NCBI RefSeq assembly: GCF_037023145.1
Contig: NZ_CP146093.1
Location: forward strand, 248,001 to 312,000
Source of the DNA: Ralstonia sp. RRA
GTDB taxonomy: Bacteria; Pseudomonadota; Gammaproteobacteria; Burkholderiales; Burkholderiaceae
Reading direction: 5' to 3'
Length of the DNA: 64,000 bases
Made by a program: the position numbers and the translations under genes. The notes under the pieces are model-generated. The model saw only the letters and a list, made by a program, of their open reading frames with translations. It did no database searches and had not been told where the DNA came from. The first letter of the stretch is position 1, and every line of letters starts with the position of its first letter. This document shows, piece by piece, positions 7,898 to 15,944 of the stretch.

Positions 7898-8602
7898 ATG
7901 GTCGATCTGCGCAGCCGGCTTGCCGCCGAAGCACTGGGCACGGCGCTACTGCTCGCCATTGTCATCGGGTCCGGCATCATGGCCGAACGCCTGGCCGGCG
8001 GCAACGTCGCGGTGGCGCTGCTGGCCAACACGGCGGCCACGGTCGGCGGCCTCTACGTCCTGATCGAGGTCTTCGGGCCGATCAGCGGCGCGCACTTCAA
8101 TCCGGCCGTCAGCGCGATCATGGTGGCGCGAGGAGAGCTGCCCGGTTCGGCTCTGGCCCCCTACATTGCTGCACAGCTTGTGGGGGCGCTACTGGGCGCA
8201 TGGCTGGCGCATGCCATGTTCGACATGACGATCCTGCAGTTCTCGACCAAGGTGCGTAGCGGACCGGGGCAATGGATTGCCGAAGCGGTGGCAACCGCGG
8301 GGCTGCTTCTGGTGATTTTGCGTGCGCCGAACGGTCGCGCCTCTTCCATGGTGGCGGCCTACATCGGCGCGGCCTACTGGTTCACGGCCTCCACGTCGTT
8401 TGCCAATCCGGCGGCGGCGTTCGGGCGGATGTTCAGCAACAGTTTCGCCGGCATTGCGCCGGGCAGCGTGCCGGGTTACGTGCTGGCCGAGTGCACCGGT
8501 GCGGCGCTCGGGTTCGCGCTGCACCGGATGCTGGAGCCGCGCCTGGCGCGTCACGGACATCCCAATATCATCGAGTCCTCTGGCGAACACCCGGCGGATT
8601 GA
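7898..8602 (+). CDS. aqpS: MIP-family aquaglyceroporin (AqpS-like)
   Basis: This 234-residue membrane channel has about six hydrophobic segments and the two half-helix motifs of the family, NPAV in SGAHFNPAVSA and NPAA in TSFANPAAAFGR. In ars operons AqpS conducts trivalent arsenic down its gradient and replaces the ArsB or Acr3 pumps, so As(V) reduced by ArsC leaves through the channel. No arsB or acr3 occurs in the window, which fits that role. It starts 5 bases after arsC copy 2 and ends 8 bases before arsN2. Confidence 0.88.
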   Translation: MVDLRSRLAAEALGTALLLAIVIGSGIMAERLAGGNVAVALLANTAATVGGLYVLIEVFGPISGAHFNPAVSAIMVARGELPGSALAPYIAAQLVGALLGAWLAHAMFDMTILQFSTKVRSGPGQWIAEAVATAGLLLVILRAPNGRASSMVAAYIGAAYWFTASTSFANPAAAFGRMFSNSFAGIAPGSVPGYVLAECTGAALGFALHRMLEPRLARHGHPNIIESSGEHPAD

Positions 8603-8610
8603 CTCCACCA

Positions 8611-9057
8611 ATGAGCACACCTGACTTTCGACCGGCACGCCCCGAGGACTATTCGGGCATCCGAGCGTTGCTCATCAAGGAAGGACTGCCAAGCGAAGAT
8701 ATTGCGGTTGGGCAAGCCAGCCGTTTTCATCTGGTCGTGCAGGATGGAGAGCTTCTGGCCTGTGCAGGGTTGGAGCCATACGGATCGGATGCGTTGCTTC
8801 GGTCGGTCGCCGTCGCCAAGCAAGCTCGTCGCAATGGGCTAGGCCGCGCCCTCGTGGGAATCGCCGAGCGCGATGCCGCCGCGATGGGCGTACGCCGTCT
8901 CTTTCTGTTGACGACGACTGCAGCGGACTACTTCACCGTGCTCGGGTACGAGCTCATCGACAGGGATCAGGCACCTGGCCCGCTGCAAGCAAGTTCGCAA
9001 TTCCGCTTGCTGTGCCCGGCATCCGCCATCTGCATGGCGAAATACCTCTCCCCGTAG
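8611..9057 (+). CDS. arsN2: GNAT acetyltransferase ArsN2-type
   Basis: This small N-acetyltransferase of 148 residues has the acetyl-CoA loop in VAKQARRNGLGRALVGIAER (the R/Q-x-x-G-x-G/A motif region) and the final strand LFLLTTTAADYFTVLGYELI. ArsN-type enzymes found in ars operons acetylate amino-containing arsenicals such as arsinothricin; the exact substrate here is inferred from position. It is the last gene of the arsI-arsC-arsC-aqpS-arsN2 run and ends 24 bases before the convergent pbrT gene. Confidence 0.8.
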   Translation: MSTPDFRPARPEDYSGIRALLIKEGLPSEDIAVGQASRFHLVVQDGELLACAGLEPYGSDALLRSVAVAKQARRNGLGRALVGIAERDAAAMGVRRLFLLTTTAADYFTVLGYELIDRDQAPGPLQASSQFRLLCPASAICMAKYLSP

Positions 9058-9081
9058 GAGTTGATCCCCACGACGGCGACG

Positions 9082-11004
9082 CTACGCTTTGCTCGACGCC
9101 GATCGAAGGTTGTACGCAACGGTGGCAGCAATGATCAGCAAGATGACCACCTGAGCAATCACAGTCTGCACAGAGGGGTAAATGCCGAGCACGTCGATGC
9201 GAGGCATCGAAATCGGCGTGATATGCAGGAAGCCGACCTTCTGCAGCGCCGCAACCCCTTTACCGATCAGCACCACGGCAAGCACAGCAACCAAGGCCGA
9301 GCTGAAGGCAAAGAATTGGCGGATCGGCAAGCGCGCGGAGGAGCGCAGCAGAACGGCGGCGATGACCGCCAAGATCGCAATCCCCGAACCCAACCCGGCC
9401 AGCAGGTAGATGCCATTCCCTTCGCTCCACAGCGCGGCGTAGAACAGCACGGTCTCAAACACCTCGCGATACACCGTCACGAACGACAGCACGAACAGCA
9501 TGATCGCTGAGCGCTTGTTCAGCGCGGAGGACAGCTTCTGCTTCACGTAAGCCTGCCAGCGACCAGCCAGGCTTTTCTGGTGCATCCACATTCCGACGCC
9601 GAGCAGGACCACGGCCGCAAAGATCGCCGAGAAACCTTCGGTCATCTCACGGCTGGCACCGCTCAAGTCCACGAGGTAGGTGGCGACGGCCCACGTCAGC
9701 CCACCAGCGGCCAGCGCAGCAATCCAGCCCGCATGGACGTACGGAAGCACGTCGGTGCGCTCGGCCTTCTTCAAGAACGCCATCATGGCGACCACGACGA
9801 GCAGCGCCTCAAGGCCTTCGCGCAGCAGGATCGTCAAAGCGCCCAGGAACGTCGACAGCGGATCGTTGGTGCCGCCCAGCGCATCCTGGGCGTCGGTCAG
9901 CATGGTCTGCAGACGCTGGGCGATTTCCCGTACCTGCTCAGCCTGGCCGGTTGTGATCGCGTTGCGGTATAGGCCCATCGTTTTTTCGATGTCCTGGAAC
10001 AGCGTCTCGTTCTTGGCGGCCAAGGCCGGCTCAACCGGCTCAAAGCCGTCGAGGTAGGCAGAAAGCGCAAGGCGCGAGGCCGTCGCTTTGTCACCCTTAT
10101 CGAAGGCGGCCACGCTTTCTTTCAGCTTGTCCTTGGCGATCGCGAGACTATCCGCGTTGGAGGCGCTTAGCACGTCTGGGGCGCTTCTCAGGTAAGCGGT
10201 CAGTTGGCGCGCAGCATCCGGGCTGATCGACTTGGCCAGCGAGGCTTCTGACGTCTGACTGAGCTTGGCGAACGTGGGCACCGCGTTGTGCAGTTCGGGG
10301 CGGGACGCCCACAACTTGGCGCCGGCTTGCCGATCCGCATTGGTATATGACAGGGTCGAAGCGAAATAAGCCAGCGCCCAGCGATCGTCATCGGTGAGCT
10401 GCGCGAAGCTGGGCATCGAGGTGCCTTCGACACCGCGCGTGATGATTTGCTGGAGGGCGAAGACACTGCGCTCCTGGGCACGTTGATGGTCGGCCAGGGC
10501 AATGGGCGGCGGGCTCAGTTTGGCGGCCAGCGGGCCATCTGCGTGCCCGGAAGCGCCGTGGCAGGACGCGCACTGGCTTTGATACAGCGTGGCCCCACGC
10601 TTGAGGTCGGGCACTTTGCTGGGCGCCATGGGCACCGGATAGGCCGCCAGCAAGTCGTCTGCGAGCTTGTGGGCCTGTTCGCCAACGGCGGTGGGTGCAG
10701 CTTTGTCGCCGATGAGCGCGCGCAATGTGCCGGCATCCTTGAGCAAGATTTGCGTCTGCGGCCCGGCCGGCAGCTCGGCAATCTGACGTTCCGCCGCATG
10801 CGCAAACTCCTGCATCTCGGCGTACTCGTCGGGATTGGCCACTTGGCCATCCTTGACGGAGCGGCCATAGTCAACCGCTAAATAGTCCAGCAATTGCCAG
10901 ACTTGCTTGGTCTTGTCTTCGGTAGACAACGTGTCGGCATACGCGCCTGAGACCGATGTCAGCAGGTAGAACAGTATGAGGGAAACGATGCGCTGCAGTT
11001 GCAT
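9082..11004 (-). CDS. pbrT: PbrT-type cytochrome c / FTR1 fusion permease
   Basis: This 640-residue protein has a signal peptide (SLILFYLLTSVSGAYADTLS), a periplasmic helical and cytochrome c-like part with the haem motif CASCH near residue 145, and a C-terminal FTR1-family permease with about seven helices. The REGLE motif (ILLREGLEALLVVV) and the second YREVFE motif of iron permeases are both present. PbrT of Cupriavidus metallidurans is the same fusion and imports Pb(II). Here it lies next to pbrR, as in the known lead operon. A Fur-like box 39 bases upstream suggests iron also controls it, so iron uptake is a possible alternative role. Confidence 0.85.
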   Translation of the reverse strand: MQLQRIVSLILFYLLTSVSGAYADTLSTEDKTKQVWQLLDYLAVDYGRSVKDGQVANPDEYAEMQEFAHAAERQIAELPAGPQTQILLKDAGTLRALIGDKAAPTAVGEQAHKLADDLLAAYPVPMAPSKVPDLKRGATLYQSQCASCHGASGHADGPLAAKLSPPPIALADHQRAQERSVFALQQIITRGVEGTSMPSFAQLTDDDRWALAYFASTLSYTNADRQAGAKLWASRPELHNAVPTFAKLSQTSEASLAKSISPDAARQLTAYLRSAPDVLSASNADSLAIAKDKLKESVAAFDKGDKATASRLALSAYLDGFEPVEPALAAKNETLFQDIEKTMGLYRNAITTGQAEQVREIAQRLQTMLTDAQDALGGTNDPLSTFLGALTILLREGLEALLVVVAMMAFLKKAERTDVLPYVHAGWIAALAAGGLTWAVATYLVDLSGASREMTEGFSAIFAAVVLLGVGMWMHQKSLAGRWQAYVKQKLSSALNKRSAIMLFVLSFVTVYREVFETVLFYAALWSEGNGIYLLAGLGSGIAILAVIAAVLLRSSARLPIRQFFAFSSALVAVLAVVLIGKGVAALQKVGFLHITPISMPRIDVLGIYPSVQTVIAQVVILLIIAATVAYNLRSASSKA

Positions 11005-11042
11005 GAAGAGCCTACCGGAAAAGCGGGAGAAATGGCTTTAAA

Positions 11043-11057
11043 TGAGAATGATTGTAA
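11043..11057 (-). promoter_or_regulatory. Fur-like box upstream of pbrT
   Basis: TGAGAATGATTGTAA matches the Fur 7-1-7 core TGATAATnATTATCA at 11 of 14 defined positions. It lies 39 bases before the pbrT start. No other Fur-like box of this quality was found near the other metal genes. Confidence 0.45.
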
Positions 11058-11164
11058 TTCATGTTTCGCAACAAGGACATCGGCATCTCCCCGCAAGCGC
11101 GAAGGCAACCTGTTTCACGTCGGATCAGTGCGCGAAATCGAGATGACGCCCGATCGGCCACGCG

Positions 11165-11599
11165 TCAGCCCTGATGAGGGGCGTCGGCGTCGCACGCGCA
11201 GCCAGCTTCGGACAACCCTTGCAGGATTCCGCAGGCCTCAGCGGCTCGCCCGGCCGAACAGGTTTCGCGCAGAGCGCACAAGTGATGCTTTAACACCGCC
11301 AGCGCTTCGATGCGCCGCTCGACCTCATGGATGTGCTTGTCCAGGAGGGTGTTGACCCCACCGCAATCCTCGGCCGGTTGTTCGCGGTAGCGCAGCAGGA
11401 CACGGACGTCATCAAGCGGCATATCCAGCGACCGGCAGTGGAGGATGAACTGCAGCCGTTCAATGTGCCGCTCACCGTACAGCCGAAAGTTGCCCGAACT
11501 GCGATCTGGCGAGGGCAAGAGACCCTCGCGCTCGTAGTAGCGGATGGTTTGAATCGGACAGGCTGTGCGCTTGGCCAATTCACCGATCTGAATGCTCAT
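11165..11599 (-). CDS. pbrR: MerR-family Pb(II)-responsive regulator PbrR
   Basis: This 144-residue MerR protein has an N-terminal winged helix (IQIGELAKRTACPIQTIRYY) and a long dimerisation helix. It carries Cys14, Cys79 and Cys134, the three residues that define Pb(II) binding in PbrR. Additional cysteines lie at 55, 108, 114, 123 and 136. The start at 11,599 gives the standard MerR opening; longer upstream codons are not family-like. It is divergent from the truncated pbrA, with the MerR-type promoter between them. Activating that promoter now yields only a truncated pump. Confidence 0.9.
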   Translation of the reverse strand: MSIQIGELAKRTACPIQTIRYYEREGLLPSPDRSSGNFRLYGERHIERLQFILHCRSLDMPLDDVRVLLRYREQPAEDCGGVNTLLDKHIHEVERRIEALAVLKHHLCALRETCSAGRAAEACGILQGLSEAGCACDADAPHQG

Positions 11600-11618
11600 G
11601 ATGTCGGGCAAAGGTCTC

Positions 11619-11650
11619 TTGACTCTATAGTAGCTATAGAGTGTGTACTT
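11619..11650 (+). promoter_or_regulatory. PbrR-controlled pbrA promoter
   Basis: A -35 element TTGACT (11619-11624) precedes a perfect 8-bp inverted repeat CTCTATAG-TAG-CTATAGAG (11623-11641), with the -10 region near 11644-11650. The spacer is therefore 19-20 bp. The overlong spacer with a centred dyad is the hallmark of MerR-type activation and closely resembles the known PpbrA promoter. Confidence 0.8.
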
Positions 11651-11684
11651 GAGTCCAGTCCATTTCAAGCGATTAGGAGGTGCT

Positions 11685-12297
11685 GTGAGCGAGTGCGGCT
11701 CCAAGGGATGCGGCTGTGCTGCCCCTAGCGTGGTGACGCCGGCGGACGTCGATACGGCCAGTGTCGACCTGAAGCGATCCCGCTATCAGATCGACAACAT
11801 GGACTGCCCGACCGAAGAAGCGCTCATTCGCAATAAGCTTGCGGCGCTGCCCGGCGTGGTGAAGCTTGAGTTCAACCTGATGCAGCGCTCGCTGGCCGTA
11901 CACCACCAGTTGCCATCTCCGGCGCCGATCGAGCAGGCGTTGTCAGCGATTGGCATGCGAGCGATTCGCTCGGACGAAACCTCTGCCGGGCAGAGCACGG
12001 TCCTGACCATCCGCCAGATGGACTGCCCGACCGAGGAGACGCTGATTCGCGGCAAGCTCGCAGGACTGCCTGGTGTGACCGGCCTTGATTTCAACCTCGT
12101 CCAGCGCACGCTCGCGGTCCATCACGCCGCGGGCTCGTTGCCGCAAGTGCTGGCCGCCATTCAATCGCTCGGCTTTGAGGCCGAGGTCCGCGACACGTCT
12201 GCCGCTGCACCCGCTTCCGCCCAGGATGCCACGCCCACCAAATGGTGGCCGCTTGCCATTGCGGGCACCAGCGCCGTGTTGGCGGAAGTGGTCTATT
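11685..12297 (+). pseudogene. pbrA: pbrA, N-terminal part only, cut by transposon
   Basis: Translation should start at GTG 11685 after an AGGAGG site and gives SECGSKGCGCAAP, then two HMA-like domains with NMDCPTEEALIRNKL and QMDCPTEETLIRGKL. These single-Cys MDCPTE motifs are typical of PbrA P1B-type Pb/Cd/Zn-exporting ATPases. The first transmembrane helix has just begun (KWWPLAIAGTSAVLAEVVYW) when the transposon inverted repeat starts at 12,298. The open frame runs on to 12,380 in transposon sequence. No remaining ATPase part, pbrB/C or pbrD appears right of the transposon, so the 3' flank was lost or moved. Confidence 0.85.
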
Positions 12298-12337
12298 GGG
12301 GTCATGCCAAGATAAGGCCAATTCGCTATCATAAGCC
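12298..12337 (+). repeat. Left terminal inverted repeat of the Tn3-family transposon
   Basis: The 40 bases start GGGGTCATGCCAAGATAAGG and end in TATCATAAGCC. They pair with 20,448-20,487 with two mismatches. A GGGG outer end is usual for the Tn3 family. Confidence 0.9.
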
Positions 12338-12451
12338 CGCCAGTTATGTAGAAGTTTGCATGCATGCCTCTTGGTTATAAAGAGCCTCTGGATTTCCGCC
12401 TTTGCCGTCGGCTAGACTGGCCGGCCCTTCAGCGATTGTGGAGATCCCTGT

Positions 12452-15451
12452 ATGGCCACCGTCGAGCGCACTGCCTACCCGCGTTTCCCAAAGGTCTTCT
12501 CCACGAAAGAGCTGCAGGCCTGCTACACGCCGACCGCTGAGGAGTTGGACTGGGCAACCCGCTCGACCCGCGGCCAGAGTCCGCGCCTAGGTCTCTTGGT
12601 GCTGCTCAAGATCTTCCAGCAACTGCACTATTTCCCCTATCTTGATGCGATTCCCACCGCCGTAGTCGATCACGTGCGAGTTTGCGCGGGGTTGGACCCC
12701 GATACGCCGTTCGGTTACGACCGCAAAGTCTCTCCCACGCTGTTCCGGCATTACGTCGTCGTGCGGCAATTCCTCGGCGTGCAACCCTACATTGGCACCG
12801 ACGCCAATGAGGTCACCATCCGCGCTGCACGTGAAGCGGCCGAGACGATGGATCAGCCGGTGGACATTATCAACGCGACTATTGATGCGCTGATCTTGCA
12901 GCAGGTTGAACTGCCTGCGTTCTCAACGCTCGACACCATCGTCGAGCAAATCCATGCCCGCACCCAAAACGCAATGTTCAGGCGGGTCGCACGCCGGCTC
13001 TCTGAAGAGGATCGGCAGCGCCTGGACAAGCTTCTCACGCGCGAATTCGCCAACCGGCAGACCGCCTACAACAACATCAAGCGACATGCCCGGCGGCCCT
13101 CGCGCAAACACCTGAACCTGCTGATCGAGCATCTGGAGTGGTTGGATTCTTTTGGCGACCTATCCGGCGTCCTGGAAGGCGTGCCTGCCACCAAGCTACG
13201 TTCGCTGGCCAACCAGGCCATGGGCCTGGACGCAGCCAACCTCAAGGAAACGCTGCCTGAGAAGCGCTATACGTTGATCGTGGCCTTGCTTGCTCACATG
13301 CGCGTGCGCAGTCGCGACGATCTCGCCGAAATGTTTATCCGGCGTATGGGCGCGATCCACAAGCGGGCCCAGGACGAACTGGAATACATCCAGTCTCGCC
13401 AGCGCGCCAAGCTCGAAGGCCTTGTCACCGTGCTGGACGGTGTCGTCGATATCGTCGCCGATGGCGGTGACGATGCCCGAATCGGCGCGCAGGTGCGCAA
13501 GCTGTTGGCTCCCAATGGCGACCTGGAGCCCCTGCGCGAGCGCTGCGCCGAAGTGCGGGCTTTCAGCGGCAACAACTATCTGCCGCTGTTGTGGCGGCAC
13601 TTCCGCGCCCACCGTTCGGTGATGTTGCGCCTCGCCCGCGTGTTGGAGTGGGAGTCGACCAGCCAATCACGCACGTTGTTAGCCGGGCTGGAGGTCGCGC
13701 TGGAAAACGAATCACTGCACCGGGAGTGGATCGCTGCTGAAGTCGATCTCAGTTTTGCCTCCGAGCGCTGGCGCAAGCTGGTCCGGCGAGCGCACCACGA
13801 GGGTCCGCCCACCAACCGGCGCTACTTGGAGTTGTGCGTGCTGTCCCACATGGTCAACGAGTTGCGCTCGGGTGATCTGTGCGTGGTGGGGTCAGACGCC
13901 TTTGCCGACTACCGGGGCCACCTGTTGCCGTGGCGCGAGTGCGAGCGGCGCTTGCCAGAGTACTGCGCCAAGCTGGATCTGCCGGCCAACGCGCAGGAGT
14001 TCGTCGCGCACCTCAAGCAGTGGCTGGCCGACGCCGCGCAGACGCTGGACAAAAGTTTTCCGGACAAGCGCCAGCACGTCACCATCAGCGCTGACGGCGA
14101 ACCCTTACTCAAGCGCACCGCTGCGCGCGAAACTCCGCCCTCGGCCGTTGCCTTGCAGCAGGCGCTGATCCGCCGCATGCCGACGCGCAACCTGCTCGAC
14201 GTGCTGGCCAATATCGAGCACTGGACCCAGTTCACCCGGCACTTCGGGCCGCTCTCCGGCAACGATCCTAAGATCCGCAACGCCGCCGAACGCTATCTGC
14301 TGACGATCTTCGCGATGGGTTGCAATCTCGGACCCACTCAAGCTGCGCGCCATATGGGCGATCGCGTCACCCCCCATATGATGTCGTTCGTCAACCGGCG
14401 GCACATGAGCCTGGAGAAGCTGGAGACCGCGCAGCGCGAGCTGATCGAGCTGTACCTGCGCCTGGATTTGCCTAAACACTGGGGCGACGGCAAAACGGTG
14501 GCCGCCGACGGTACCCAATACGACTTCTACGACAACAATCTGCTGGCCGGCTATCATTTTCGTTACCACAAGATGGGCGCCGTGGCTTACCGGCATGTGG
14601 CCGACAATTACATCGCGGTGTTTCGGCACTTCATCCCGCCTGGTGTGTGGGAAGCCATCTATGTCATCGAAGGGCTGCTCAAGGCCAACCTGAGCGTCGA
14701 GGCCGACACCGTGCACGCCGACACGCAGGGGCAGTCGGCGGCGGTCTTCGCTTTCACCCACTTGCTTGGCATCAATCTGATGCCCCGCATTCGCAACTGG
14801 AAGGAACTGGATCTGTACAAGCCCGATGCCGGCGTCAAATACAAGCACATCGATTCGTTGTTCTCGGCGGTGGTCGACTGGGATCTGATCGCTTTTCACT
14901 GGCAGGACCTGATGCAGGTGGCGCTGTCGATCCAGGCCGGCACCATCTCTTCGCCGCTGCTGCTGCGCAGATTGGGCTCGGAGAGCCGCAAGAACCGCCT
15001 CTACCTGGCCGCGCGAGAACTGGGCAACGTCGTGCGCACCGTGTACCTGCTCGAATGGGTCGGCAGTCGCGAGCTGCGCCAGGAAGTGACCGCCACCACC
15101 AACAAGATCGAGTCGTACAACGGCTTTGCGAAGTGGTTCTCGTTCGGTGGTGACGTGATCGCGGAAAACGAGCCCGAGGAGCAGCAGAAACGCCTGCGCT
15201 ACAACGACCTGATCGCCTCGGCCGTGATCCTCCAGAACACCGCAGACCTGATGCAGGCCCTACGCACGATGGTCAGCGAGGGCATCAAAGTGAACGTCGC
15301 CGACATCGAATTCCTGAGTCCTTATCTGACCCACAACATCAAGCGCTTTGGTGACTACAAGCTGCACCTAGAGCGCGTACCGGAGGCCTGGATTCGCGAT
15401 GGGTTGTTCGCGGGACCCGCCCGCGCTGTCCGCAGGGCTCGCCATGCCTGA
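12452..15451 (+). CDS. tnpA: Tn3-family transposase TnpA
   Basis: This 999-residue protein is full length for a Tn3-family DDE transposase, which binds the terminal repeats and carries out replicative transposition to a cointegrate. The N-terminal half holds the DNA-binding region (DUF4158-type, PRFPKVFSTKELQACYTPTA). The catalytic triad can be placed at Asp686 (VAADGTQYDFY), Asp757 (TVHADTQGQS) and Glu887 (TNKIESYNGFAKW). It starts 115 bases inside the left inverted repeat. Nothing suggests inactivation. Confidence 0.95.
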   Translation: MATVERTAYPRFPKVFSTKELQACYTPTAEELDWATRSTRGQSPRLGLLVLLKIFQQLHYFPYLDAIPTAVVDHVRVCAGLDPDTPFGYDRKVSPTLFRHYVVVRQFLGVQPYIGTDANEVTIRAAREAAETMDQPVDIINATIDALILQQVELPAFSTLDTIVEQIHARTQNAMFRRVARRLSEEDRQRLDKLLTREFANRQTAYNNIKRHARRPSRKHLNLLIEHLEWLDSFGDLSGVLEGVPATKLRSLANQAMGLDAANLKETLPEKRYTLIVALLAHMRVRSRDDLAEMFIRRMGAIHKRAQDELEYIQSRQRAKLEGLVTVLDGVVDIVADGGDDARIGAQVRKLLAPNGDLEPLRERCAEVRAFSGNNYLPLLWRHFRAHRSVMLRLARVLEWESTSQSRTLLAGLEVALENESLHREWIAAEVDLSFASERWRKLVRRAHHEGPPTNRRYLELCVLSHMVNELRSGDLCVVGSDAFADYRGHLLPWRECERRLPEYCAKLDLPANAQEFVAHLKQWLADAAQTLDKSFPDKRQHVTISADGEPLLKRTAARETPPSAVALQQALIRRMPTRNLLDVLANIEHWTQFTRHFGPLSGNDPKIRNAAERYLLTIFAMGCNLGPTQAARHMGDRVTPHMMSFVNRRHMSLEKLETAQRELIELYLRLDLPKHWGDGKTVAADGTQYDFYDNNLLAGYHFRYHKMGAVAYRHVADNYIAVFRHFIPPGVWEAIYVIEGLLKANLSVEADTVHADTQGQSAAVFAFTHLLGINLMPRIRNWKELDLYKPDAGVKYKHIDSLFSAVVDWDLIAFHWQDLMQVALSIQAGTISSPLLLRRLGSESRKNRLYLAARELGNVVRTVYLLEWVGSRELRQEVTATTNKIESYNGFAKWFSFGGDVIAENEPEEQQKRLRYNDLIASAVILQNTADLMQALRTMVSEGIKVNVADIEFLSPYLTHNIKRFGDYKLHLERVPEAWIRDGLFAGPARAVRRARHA

Positions 15452-15779
15452 GACCAAGACCCCCTACGGGGATGTCGACAGCGAAGCATTGCAGGGGCTC
15501 CGGCAGTCGTTCGATACCCGCACCATTCTGCATGCGGTGGAGTTGCTCGATGGGATTCGAGCACGATGCGCGCCGGACGGGTTGCGCGACGATCTGCTGC
15601 GCCTGCACGGCATGGCTCATACCGTGATTAACGACGCGAGCCTAGCCTACAGCACGGATGGACCGACACTGGTTGAACAAGTCGACGCGGTGCTGATGGA
15701 GCTTGGCGACTGGCTCGCGGCACTGGAGCGGATGCGCCAATCATTGGAGCCACTGGAACACCTGAGCCCAGCCGACTAG
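15444..15779 (+). CDS. TnpC-like small transposon protein, 111 aa
   Basis: The ATG at 15,444 lies inside the last codons of tnpA (8-base overlap), so translation is probably coupled. The protein is acidic and helical (ALQGLRQSFDTRTILHAVEL, DAVLMELGDWLAALERMRQS). In Tn4652 a protein of similar size encoded after tnpA, TnpC, lowers transposase levels after transcription. Position and size suggest the same role, but I cannot confirm sequence homology, so no symbol is given. Confidence 0.6.
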   Translation: MPETKTPYGDVDSEALQGLRQSFDTRTILHAVELLDGIRARCAPDGLRDDLLRLHGMAHTVINDASLAYSTDGPTLVEQVDAVLMELGDWLAALERMRQSLEPLEHLSPAD

Positions 15780-15944
15780 CCGAGCCATTCGGCCCGAAAG
15801 CCAACGTAGAAGGCGTCGCCACGCTTCGTTGGCCAGCTCATGGTGGCGCCTTCGATGCGCTGGCTGCCATGGCGATTTGCCCGTTTTCGTGGGTGATGCC
15901 GGCAGCCGCCGCGCGTGGAGCATGCCATCGAGAATTGGGTACGC

